The position numbers and the translations under genes are program-made. From Arthrobacter sp. OAP107 (GTDB taxonomy: Bacteria > Actinomycetota > Actinomycetes > Actinomycetales > Micrococcaceae), in contig NZ_JBEPOK010000001.1 in assembly GCF_040546765.1 (NCBI RefSeq), forward strand, positions 5,208,001-5,272,000: a DNA stretch of 64,000 bases. Reading direction: 5' to 3'. How positions within the stretch are numbered: the stretch's first letter is position 1; each line of letters starts with the position of its first letter. Positions 6,245 through 13,600 of the stretch are shown here, in pieces. The notes beneath the pieces were generated by a model, which searched no databases, was not told the origin of the DNA, and worked only from the letters and a program-made list of their open reading frames with translations.

Positions 6245-7939
6245 CTACGGCGCCAGGCGGTCGCCGGGCCGGTGCACCCGGAACCAGCGATAGCCGTACC
6301 GTCCCAGCTCAACGGTGAACCCGCCGTCGGCCTCCAAGGGAACGTTCCCGCCGTCGAACAGGTCCAGCAATATCGCGTCCCGGAACGCCCGCGGCGGGCT
6401 GTCCCCGGACCCGACGTTCGCGGCGACCTTGACCGGCGCGTCGCCGAGGTTGTGCAGCAGCACCACGGTGGCCTCCGCCGAGCTGCAACGGTGCGCAAAC
6501 ACGGCCGGCTCGGGCTGTTCGAGGATGGCAAACTCGCCCCAGCCCAGCTCGGGTGATTCGCGGTACCGCTGGATCAGGGTGGCCATGAAGTTCCACAGCG
6601 ACTCCGGATCCCGCTTGGCGCTGGCCGCGTTGACCTTCTCCGGGCCGTACTCCCCGCGGGCCAGCGGGACCACCAGCTCGGACACCCTGGCACTGGAAAA
6701 GCCGCCGTTCTTTTCATCGTTCCACTGCATGGGCGTGCGGACAGCGGCGCGGCCCTTCTGCCGCAGGTCCTCGCCCATGCCGATCTCCTCGCCGTAGAAG
6801 AGCACCGGGGTGCCCGGCAGCGAGAACATCAGCGAGTAGACCATCCGGATCCGGTCGGCGTCGCCGCCCAGCATCGGCGGCAGCCGGCGCCGCAGGCCAC
6901 GGCCGTACAGCTGCATGTTCTTGTCGGGTCCGAACGCTGCGAACACCTCCTCCCGCTCGCCGTCGCTGAGCTTGTCCAGGGTGAGCTCGTCATGGTTCCG
7001 CACGAACATGGCCCAGTGGTTGTCCGGGTGCAGCCGCGGACGGGTCTTCAGCGTTTCGGCCAGCGGACGGGCGTCCTGCCTGGCCAGCGACAGGTAGATG
7101 TGCTGCATGGACATGAAGTCGAACTGCATGTTCAGTTCGTTGCCCTCGCCGCCGCCGAAATACTCCAACTGGTCCTTGTACGGCAGGTTCACCTCGCCCA
7201 GCAGCACCGCGCCGCCGTTGCGTCGGTTCACGAAGCTGCGCAGGGCGCTGAGGTAGTCGTGCGGGTCGATGTTGGCCGCCTCGTCCTTGGGCGCGCCGCG
7301 GGTCTCCAGGAAAAACGGCACCGCGTCCAGCCGGAATCCGTCCAAGCCGAGTTCCAGCCAGAGGCCCATCGCCTTGGCGATCTCATTCCGGACTTTGGGG
7401 TTGGTGACGTTGAGGTCCGGCTGGTGCTCCATGAACATGTGCAGGTACCACTCGCCGGTGGCGTCGTCCTGGGTCCAGATGGAGGTCTGCTCGCCCGGGA
7501 ACACCACTTCGGAGGACGTGTCCGGCGGCGGATCGCTCCGCCACACGTAGTAGTCCCGGTACGGGTTGTCCACGGATTTGCGGGCCTCGACAAACCAGGG
7601 GTGCTGGTTGGAGGTGTGGTTGACCACGAAGTCCGCGATCACCCGGATGCCGCGGTCCTTCGCCGTGCGGATGAACTCCACGAAGTCGCCCAGTGTCCCC
7701 AGCCGGCGGTCGACGTCGAAAAAGTCCGTCACGTCGTAGCCGTCGTCCCGGTCCGGTGACGGATAGAAGGGCATGAGCCAGATGCAGTTCACGCCCAGCG
7801 CCGCCAGGTAGTCCACGCGCTGGGTCAGGCCGCCGAAGTCACCGGTGCCGTCGCCGTCGCGGTCAAAGAACGTCTCCACGTCCAGGCAGTAGATGACGGC
7901 GGTCTTCCACCACAGGTCCGACGTCTCGGCGATGTTCAT
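6245..7939 (-). CDS. GH13 enzyme, trehalose-synthase-like alpha-amylase family
   Basis: This is a 564-residue GH13 enzyme most like the trehalose synthase (maltose glucosylmutase) branch, with AVIYCLDVETFFDRDGDGTG at the start and FYPSP.RDDGYDV at 58-70. The active-site residues are present: NHT 107-109, nucleophile Asp205 in GFRLDAV, Glu249 in LLGEVN, and Asp317 in VRNHDE. The start is ATG 7939, which overlaps the stop of the upstream oxidoreductase (ATGA), so the two are translationally coupled. Typical TreS starts with a different first strand (..YELHVRAF), so it may be a relative with another specificity. Confidence 0.88.
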   Translation of the reverse strand: MNIAETSDLWWKTAVIYCLDVETFFDRDGDGTGDFGGLTQRVDYLAALGVNCIWLMPFYPSPDRDDGYDVTDFFDVDRRLGTLGDFVEFIRTAKDRGIRVIADFVVNHTSNQHPWFVEARKSVDNPYRDYYVWRSDPPPDTSSEVVFPGEQTSIWTQDDATGEWYLHMFMEHQPDLNVTNPKVRNEIAKAMGLWLELGLDGFRLDAVPFFLETRGAPKDEAANIDPHDYLSALRSFVNRRNGGAVLLGEVNLPYKDQLEYFGGGEGNELNMQFDFMSMQHIYLSLARQDARPLAETLKTRPRLHPDNHWAMFVRNHDELTLDKLSDGEREEVFAAFGPDKNMQLYGRGLRRRLPPMLGGDADRIRMVYSLMFSLPGTPVLFYGEEIGMGEDLRQKGRAAVRTPMQWNDEKNGGFSSARVSELVVPLARGEYGPEKVNAASAKRDPESLWNFMATLIQRYRESPELGWGEFAILEQPEPAVFAHRCSSAEATVVLLHNLGDAPVKVAANVGSGDSPPRAFRDAILLDLFDGGNVPLEADGGFTVELGRYGYRWFRVHRPGDRLAP

Positions 7940-8907
7940 GCCACTGGCACCTTCCTCAGCTGCGGCAGGACACTGTCCGCGAAGGCGTCGATGAACGGCG
8001 CCTGCTCCTGCCCGACGAAGTGCAGGTACAGCTCGTCGAAGCCGAGGTCGAGATACTCGCCCAGCCACTGCACGTGGCGGTCCAGGCTGGCGGAGATGTT
8101 CACCGACTTCCGGACCCGGGCTTCCCCGACGTCGGTGCTGACGCCGTCGAAGTGCGCCGCCGTCGGTAAGTCCCAGGGAATGGGCGGGGCGAAGACGTTC
8201 GAACGCCACTGGTCCAGGGCAATGGCGACGGCGTCCTCCTCCCGGGGAGCCCAGGACAGGTGGATCTGCAGCACGGCCTTCCCCTTGCCGCCCGCGGCCC
8301 GGTACGCCGTCAGCATTTCGGTAAGTTTTTCGGCCGACTGGTTCACCGTCACCAGGCCGTCAGCCCAGCCGGCGGCGCGGCGGGCCGTGTCCACGCTGAT
8401 GGCAGGGGCGATCAAAGGCGGAGGCGGCGCCGGTACATCCCAGATCCGCGCCTGCTCCACGGTGACCAGGCCGTGGTGGGTCACTTCCTCACCAGCGTGC
8501 AGCCGGCGGATGACGTCCACGCACTCCTCCAGCCGCTGCTGGCGGGTTTCCTTCAGGGGCCAGGGGTCGCCGGTGACGTGCTCGTTCATGTTCTCGCCGC
8601 TGCCCGGAGCCATCCAGAACCGGCCGGGAAACATGGATGCCAGCGTGGCCGAGGCGTGGGCGATGATGGCCGGGTGGTACCGCTGGCCCGGCGCCGTGAC
8701 CACGCCGAAGCTCAGGCAGGTGGTGGCCAGGGCAGCCCCCAGCCAGGACCACGCGAAGCCCGAGTGCCCCTGCCGCGCGGACCACGGTTCGATGTGGTCC
8801 GAGCACATGGCGGCGTCAAAGCCCGCCTCCTCGGCGAGCCGGACGTCCTTCAGGAGCTGGCCGGGGCTGATCTGTTCATGCGATGCGTGGAAACCGATAG
8901 CTGCCAT
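7936..8907 (-). CDS. Luciferase-like (non-F420) flavin oxidoreductase
   Basis: This is a 323-residue luciferase-fold oxidoreductase. Visible features are IGFHASHEQISPGQLL at the start, LAEEAGFDAAMCSDH, an FPGRFWMAPGSGENMNEH block, and GWADGLVTVNQ. The pattern recalls the F420-dependent glucose-6-phosphate dehydrogenase-like group, in particular the lineage thought to have moved to another flavin. It overlaps the GH13 gene by 4 bases, so its job is probably tied to alpha-glucan or trehalose metabolism. I see no F420 biosynthesis gene in the window. The substrate is unknown. Confidence 0.8.
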   Translation of the reverse strand: MAAIGFHASHEQISPGQLLKDVRLAEEAGFDAAMCSDHIEPWSARQGHSGFAWSWLGAALATTCLSFGVVTAPGQRYHPAIIAHASATLASMFPGRFWMAPGSGENMNEHVTGDPWPLKETRQQRLEECVDVIRRLHAGEEVTHHGLVTVEQARIWDVPAPPPPLIAPAISVDTARRAAGWADGLVTVNQSAEKLTEMLTAYRAAGGKGKAVLQIHLSWAPREEDAVAIALDQWRSNVFAPPIPWDLPTAAHFDGVSTDVGEARVRKSVNISASLDRHVQWLGEYLDLGFDELYLHFVGQEQAPFIDAFADSVLPQLRKVPVA

Positions 8908-8989
8908 CGTTAATGTCTACCGGCGGGCAGGGGCCGTGTCGAGGGCGCTGGTGCCCGAGGGGTAGCGTCCGGCAAGGTCACGGGCAAGA

Positions 8990-10066
8990 ATGGGGCCTAT
9001 GCAGCTGCCGGTCATGCCCCCTGTCGCCCCCATGCTGGCCAAATCGGTCGGGGCCATCCCCGAAGGACGCCTGAGTTACGAGCCGAAGTGGGACGGATTC
9101 CGTTCCATCATCTTCCGCGACGGCGACGAGGTGGAGATCGGCAGCCGCAACGAGAAGCCGATGACGCGCTACTTCCCCGAGCTCGTGGAGGCGCTGAAGG
9201 CCAACCTGCCGCCCAAATGCGTGATCGACGGCGAGATCGTCCTGGTGGGCGCGTCCGGGGACCGGCTGGACTTCGACGCCCTGCAGCAGCGGATCCACCC
9301 CGCGGCCAGCAGGGTCAAGATGCTCTCCGAACAGACGCCGGCCAAATTCGTGGCTTTCGACCTGCTGGCCCTCGGCGACGAGGACTTCAGCGGCCGCCCC
9401 TTCGCGGAGCGGCGCGCGGCCTTGGAGCAGGCCTTCGCCTCGGCCAGCGCGCCGGTCCACCTGACCGCCGCCACGCAGGACCCGGAGCTGGCCGGAAAGT
9501 GGTTCCACCAGTTTGAGGGCGCCGGCCTCGACGGGATTATTGCCAAGCCGCTGGACGGGTCCTACCAGCCGGACAAGCGCGTGATGTTCAAGATCAAGCA
9601 CGAAAGGACCGCCGACTGCGTCCTGGCCGGCTACCGCGTCCACAAGAGCGGCCCCGACACGATCGGCTCGCTGCTGCTGGGCCTGTACAAACCCGACGGC
9701 GAACTCGCCAGCGTGGGGGTCGTCGGCGCGTTCCCGATGAAGCGGCGCAAGGAGCTTTTCGAGGAACTCCAGCCCCTGGTCACCAGCTTCGACGAGCACC
9801 CGTGGGCCTGGGCCAAGCAGGAGGAGGGCAACCGCACACCCCGCAACGCGGAGGGCAGCCGGTGGAGCGCGGGCAAGGACCTGTCCTTCACGCCGCTGCG
9901 GCCTGAACGGGTGCTGGAAGTGAAATACGACCACATGGAGGGCGAACGGTTCCGCCACACCGCCCAGTTCGTGCGCTGGCGGCAGGACCGCGACCCGGAG
10001 TCCTGCACCTTCGAACAGCTCGATGAGCCGGTGAAGTTCGACCTCGCCGAAGTCCTCGCCACCTGA
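8990..10066 (+). CDS. ligC: ATP-dependent DNA ligase, LigC type
   Basis: This is a 358-residue two-domain DNA ligase (adenylation domain plus OB fold) without polymerase or nuclease modules, the size of actinobacterial LigC. The nucleotidyl-transfer lysine is Lys33 in EPKWDGFR. Later motifs are DGEIV, FDLLALGDED, GLDGIIAKP and the motif-V lysines in MFKIKH. LigC enzymes take part in NHEJ or repair rather than replication. It is alone and divergent from the oxidoreductase gene. ATG 8999 is an alternative start three codons downstream. Confidence 0.9.
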   Translation: MGPMQLPVMPPVAPMLAKSVGAIPEGRLSYEPKWDGFRSIIFRDGDEVEIGSRNEKPMTRYFPELVEALKANLPPKCVIDGEIVLVGASGDRLDFDALQQRIHPAASRVKMLSEQTPAKFVAFDLLALGDEDFSGRPFAERRAALEQAFASASAPVHLTAATQDPELAGKWFHQFEGAGLDGIIAKPLDGSYQPDKRVMFKIKHERTADCVLAGYRVHKSGPDTIGSLLLGLYKPDGELASVGVVGAFPMKRRKELFEELQPLVTSFDEHPWAWAKQEEGNRTPRNAEGSRWSAGKDLSFTPLRPERVLEVKYDHMEGERFRHTAQFVRWRQDRDPESCTFEQLDEPVKFDLAEVLAT

Positions 10067-10100
10067 GCGCCTGCTCTCAATGCCCCACCTATTAATGCCC

Positions 10101-10142
10101 GACGGCGGTCCGCCCTTTCCGGAAAAGGGGCGGACCGCCGTC
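10101..10142. terminator. Bidirectional terminator
   Basis: A perfect 15-base inverted repeat (10101-10115 with 10128-10142) around a 12-base loop lies in the gap between the convergent ligC and MHS transporter genes. It is GC-rich and has no long U-tract. Confidence 0.7.
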
Positions 10143-10165
10143 GTCGTTTGGTTTGCTCGAGGGGG

Positions 10166-11485
10166 CTACTTGAGGCCGAGCTCCCTGGTGGGAATCTTGA
10201 AGGTCTCCTTGGCCGTGAGGGCCGAGACGGCGGCGATGACGCAGATGACCGCGGTGAAGATGCTGATCTGCACCCAGCCGCCGGGCTTGATGCCGCCCAT
10301 GGCCGCGACGATGGCCGGGGCGAAGCCGGCCATGAGGAAGCCAAGCTGCGTGCCGATGGCCAGGCCGGAGAACCGGACCTTGGTGCTGAACATCTCGGCG
10401 TAGAAGGAAGGCCAGACGGCGTTCGCGGCGGCGTAGCCGCAGGAGAAGAAGGCGATGGCGGCCAGGAACATCAGCGGCACGTTGCCGGACTCGAGGCTCA
10501 GCAGGAACAGCGGGGCCAGGGCCGCGCTGGAGAGGGCGCCGTAGATGTAGACCGGCTTGCGGCCGATCCGGTCGGCCAGCTTGCCGAAGAGCGGCTGGGT
10601 GCCCAGGGCCACGAGGTTGGCGCCCACCACGAGCCAGAGGGTGATGGTCCCGTCCACGCCGGCAACTGTCTTGGCGTAGCTGATGGCAAGGGTGCCGAAT
10701 ACGGTGGAGACGGCGGCGATGAAAGCGCAGCAGATGACGCGGAGGACGTCGCGCCAGTGGGCCTTGAGGAGATCGGCCACGGGCAGCTTGGCGATCTGGG
10801 CCGACTTCTGGGCGGCTTCGAAGGCCGGCGGCTCGTGCAGGGAACGGCGGATGAAGAACGCGATCATGACAACCACGGCGCTGAGCCAGAACGGGATCCG
10901 CCAGCCGATGCCGTATTTGACCTCGTCCGGCAGGGCGAGGACCGGAATGAAGACGAGCGCAGCCAGGATCTGGCCGCCCTGCGTGCCGGTAAGGGTCCAC
11001 GAGGTGAAGAAGGAGCGCTGGTTGTCCGGAGCGTGCTCCAGGGTCATGGAGGATGCGCCGGCCTGTTCACCGGCAGCCGAGAGTCCCTGGCAGAGGCGGG
11101 CCAGGACCAGCAGTGCCGGCGCCCACCAACCCACGGTGTTGAAGTCGGGCAGGCAGCCGATCAGGAAGGTGGAGGCACCCATGAGGACGAGCGTGAACAT
11201 CAGGACCTTGCGCCGGCCCACCCGGTCACCGAAGTGGCCCAGGATGACGGCGCCGACGGGCCGGGCGATGTAGGCAAAACCGAACGTCGCGAAGGACATG
11301 ATGGCGGCATTGGCGTCCGCGTCCGGGAAAAACACGTGCGGGAAGATCAGGGCGGCTGCCGAGCCGAAGATGAAGAAGTCGTAGTACTCGACGGCGCTGC
11401 CGAGGAAGCTGGCAAGGGCTGCCTTCTTCGGTGTCCCGGCCGGGGCAACAGTGCCCGGCGCGGCGGACGGGATGGTCTGGCTCAT
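10166..11485 (-). CDS. shiA: MHS-family MFS importer, probably shikimate
   Basis: This is a 439-residue member of the metabolite:H+ symporter family of MFS, which includes ShiA, KgtP and ProP. It has SAVEYYDFFIFG in helix 1, the loop HFGDRVGRRKVL, QGLSAAGEQAGAS in helix 4, and KLADRIGRKP in the second half. The ATG at 11485 has a GGAAC site. It is divergent from an IclR regulator and next to shikimate dehydrogenase and dehydroshikimate dehydratase, so import of shikimate (or quinate) is the best guess. A copy of a 20-24-bp operator candidate lies at 11600-11623 upstream. The symbol rests on context and family. Confidence 0.8.
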   Translation of the reverse strand: MSQTIPSAAPGTVAPAGTPKKAALASFLGSAVEYYDFFIFGSAAALIFPHVFFPDADANAAIMSFATFGFAYIARPVGAVILGHFGDRVGRRKVLMFTLVLMGASTFLIGCLPDFNTVGWWAPALLVLARLCQGLSAAGEQAGASSMTLEHAPDNQRSFFTSWTLTGTQGGQILAALVFIPVLALPDEVKYGIGWRIPFWLSAVVVMIAFFIRRSLHEPPAFEAAQKSAQIAKLPVADLLKAHWRDVLRVICCAFIAAVSTVFGTLAISYAKTVAGVDGTITLWLVVGANLVALGTQPLFGKLADRIGRKPVYIYGALSSAALAPLFLLSLESGNVPLMFLAAIAFFSCGYAAANAVWPSFYAEMFSTKVRFSGLAIGTQLGFLMAGFAPAIVAAMGGIKPGGWVQISIFTAVICVIAAVSALTAKETFKIPTRELGLK

Positions 11486-11599
11486 GGTGTTCCTTCAGGG
11501 GGACGACGTTGTCGCGGGATGTATCAGTGATCGCGGCCGCGTGTCCTGGTTGGGCAAGGGGCGGCAGGAGGTCCTTGGGAAGACCCGAACTTAGTAGCC

Positions 11600-11623
11600 A
11601 CATGGTGAGAGCTACTTGTGCGA
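11600..11623. promoter_or_regulatory. Operator candidate for the MHS transporter gene
   Basis: This block contains CCACA-N2-GTGAGAGCTA followed by YTT. Its inverted twin lies at 11677-11700 beside the iclR start, so each of the two divergent genes has one copy. The GTGAGAGCTA core (11605-11614) is identical in both. It is probably the binding site of the adjacent IclR protein. Confidence 0.55.
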
Positions 11624-11676
11624 TACAGCAATGATGGCTGTGAGGGCAGTCACCTGTCAAGAAGCCTGCTCACGAT

Positions 11677-11700
11677 CTAGAAATAGCTCTCACATTGTGG
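11677..11700. promoter_or_regulatory. Operator candidate for the iclR gene
   Basis: On the minus strand this reads CCACA-N2-GTGAGAGCTA-TTT (core TAGCTCTCAC at 11684-11693 on the plus strand), an inverted copy of the element at 11600-11623. It ends about 12 bases before the iclR start, which would allow autoregulation. The rest of 11486-11712 shows nothing else. Confidence 0.55.
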
Positions 11701-11712
11701 CAACATCGAGGT

Positions 11713-12561
11713 ATGAGTGTGAAGGAAGCCACAGGCGAAGACGCCTCCCCGGAAACCCCCGTTGAAGCAGGCGGCCCCGATAAGGCCGCAAAATCCGCCA
11801 AGGGGGAATCCCGCACCGACATGGTGGGCAAGGCTCTGGGCCTGCTGGTTCTGCTGGGGGATGAGCCCCGCGGTGCCAGCGCGGCGGAGATCTCGCGTCG
11901 CGCGGACCTTCCCTTCAGCACCACCTACCGGCTCCTCGGCTCGCTCACCCGCGACGGGTTTGTGGACTACGAGCCGGACGGCCGGCGCTACCACCTGGGC
12001 CTGCGCATCTTCCAGCTGGGCCAGGCGGTCTCCAACCACCACGGCTTCGCCGGTACTGCACTGCCGATCCTGCGCCGGGTCACCGAGCAGACGAGTGAGG
12101 CCACCATCCTGTCCGTCCGTGACGGTTTCCACCACCTCACCGTGAACAAGGTGGACGGGCCGCAGACCTTCCGCGTGACCAGCGACCCCGGCTTTCTCGG
12201 TGCGCTCCACACCACCTCCGTCGGTAAGGCACTCGTGGCGTTCGCCGAGGATGAGGACCGGGAAAAGCTCCTTGAGGAGCTTCCGCTGGAGCCGCTGACC
12301 GCCCTGTCCATCACCGACCGGGACGCCTTCCGCGCTGAGATCGAGAAGGTCCGGCGGCAGGGGTACGCGGTCATGGATGAGGAAAACGAGCTCGGCATGC
12401 GGGCCATAGCCGTGCCGGTCTTCAACTCCCAAGGCACCGCCTTTGCCTCGCTGGCCACCGCCGCTCCGGTGTTCCGCATCAGCCTGGAGGCGATGGAGGC
12501 GCTGGTTCCGCTCCTGCAAGCGGCCGCCGTCGAGCTTTCGGCCCGGCTTCCCCAACGCTGA
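11713..12561 (+). CDS. IclR-family regulator of shikimate/quinate catabolism
   Basis: This is a 282-residue IclR-family regulator: an acidic Ala/Glu-rich N-terminal tail, a winged helix at about residues 37-90 (GASAAEISRRADLPFSTTYR), and an effector domain with HTTSVGKALVAF, GYAVMDEENELGM and IAVPVF. ATG 11713 is used here; GTG 11695 is in frame upstream, and neither has a strong ribosome site. It is divergent from the MHS transporter and upstream of the qsuD-qsuB-pca operon, so it likely controls entry of shikimate/quinate. Other IclR genes lie near pcaJ and pobA, so a division of labour by effector is likely. Confidence 0.88.
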   Translation: MSVKEATGEDASPETPVEAGGPDKAAKSAKGESRTDMVGKALGLLVLLGDEPRGASAAEISRRADLPFSTTYRLLGSLTRDGFVDYEPDGRRYHLGLRIFQLGQAVSNHHGFAGTALPILRRVTEQTSEATILSVRDGFHHLTVNKVDGPQTFRVTSDPGFLGALHTTSVGKALVAFAEDEDREKLLEELPLEPLTALSITDRDAFRAEIEKVRRQGYAVMDEENELGMRAIAVPVFNSQGTAFASLATAAPVFRISLEAMEALVPLLQAAAVELSARLPQR

Positions 12562-12591
12562 ACCGCTCCCGAAGGACCGGCAAAACTACTT

Positions 12592-12608
12592 TGTTCGTAT
12601 CTAGAACA
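12592..12608. promoter_or_regulatory. IclR-type palindrome upstream of qsuD
   Basis: TGTTC (12592-12596), 7 bases, GAACA (12604-12608): the same half-site spacing as the CGTTC-N7-GAACG sites at the left of the window. It lies 110 bp upstream of the qsuD start, at the head of the long catabolic operon. Confidence 0.5.
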
Positions 12609-12718
12609 TGAGTGCAGGATATGAACTTTTCCTGTACCGTTATCCATATCACCCGGCCAGCACGGGGCGCAGCAGGCGCCCGAACCGGCCGAGTGCCGTT
12701 GTCAAAGGAGCCGCACGC

Positions 12719-13600
12719 ATGAGCAATCGAACCGAGTCCTACCTCATAGGACTTGTCGGGGATGGCGTCATGCCGTCGCTCTCGCCCTACATGCACGAAC
12801 GCGAAGGCGACGTCCAGGGCGTCCGCTACCTGTACCGGCCCATCGACCTGCACGAGCTCGATCTGCCGGCCACCTCCGTCGGCGACCTGCTGCAAAGCGC
12901 CTACCGGATGGGCTTCAACGGTCTGAACATCACGCACCCGTGCAAGCAGCTGGTCCTCGAGCACCTCGACGAGATCGCCCCCGACGCCGAACGCCTCGGC
13001 GCCGTCAACACCGTGGTCATCCAGGACGGCCGGTTCATCGGCCACAACACAGACTTCTCCGGCTTTGCCGCCGCCCTCGCCTCCGGCCTCCCCGACGCCC
13101 GGCTGGACCGTGTAGTGCAGCTGGGAGCGGGCGGCGCCGGATCCGCCGTCGCCTACGCCCTGCTCACCGCCGGCGTGCGGACGCTGGAGCTCGTGGACAT
13201 GGATCCGGCGCGCTGCGCCGAACGTGCCGCCGAGCTGGCCGGCTTCTTTCCGGACCGCACCGTCACCGCCCGCACGACGGTGGAGCTGCCGCAGCTGATG
13301 CCCGCCGCCGACGGCCTGGTGCACTGCACCCCCGTAGGCATGGCCGCCCACCCCGGCACCCCGCTGGACATGGCCCTCGTCGAGCCAAGGCACTGGGTGG
13401 CGGACATCGTCTACCGGCCCATCGAAACGGAGCTGGTCCGCGAGTCGCGGGCCAGGGGCTGCCAGGTGCTCGACGGCGGACGCATGGCCGTGGGCCAGGC
13501 CGCCGACGCCTTCCGCATCTTCACCGGACTCGAGCCTGACGCCGAACGGATGCGCGCCCACTTCCTCGAGCTCATCGCGGCCGAAGAGGTGGCCGTCTGA
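12719..13600 (+). CDS. qsuD: Quinate/shikimate dehydrogenase
   Basis: This is a 293-residue AroE-fold dehydrogenase of the catabolic NAD-linked type. It oxidises shikimate to 3-dehydroshikimate or quinate to 3-dehydroquinate. The substrate loop SLSPYMH, the catalytic-lysine motif NITHPCKQ (instead of the NVTIPFK of biosynthetic AroE), GAVNTVV, GHNTDFSGF and the nucleotide loop GAGGAGSAV are all visible. AAAGGAG precedes ATG 12719 by 8 bases, which rules out the longer frame from 12608. Its stop overlaps the start of the next gene (TGATG). No dehydroquinase gene lies in the window, so quinate use would depend on an aroQ/aroD elsewhere. Confidence 0.9.
   Translation: MSNRTESYLIGLVGDGVMPSLSPYMHEREGDVQGVRYLYRPIDLHELDLPATSVGDLLQSAYRMGFNGLNITHPCKQLVLEHLDEIAPDAERLGAVNTVVIQDGRFIGHNTDFSGFAAALASGLPDARLDRVVQLGAGGAGSAVAYALLTAGVRTLELVDMDPARCAERAAELAGFFPDRTVTARTTVELPQLMPAADGLVHCTPVGMAAHPGTPLDMALVEPRHWVADIVYRPIETELVRESRARGCQVLDGGRMAVGQAADAFRIFTGLEPDAERMRAHFLELIAAEEVAV

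Noticed and set aside
6225..6254. Tandem GGACTACGG-type duplication at the end of the second GH13 gene as a terminator
   Set aside because: The copies are direct, not inverted, and form no stable stem.
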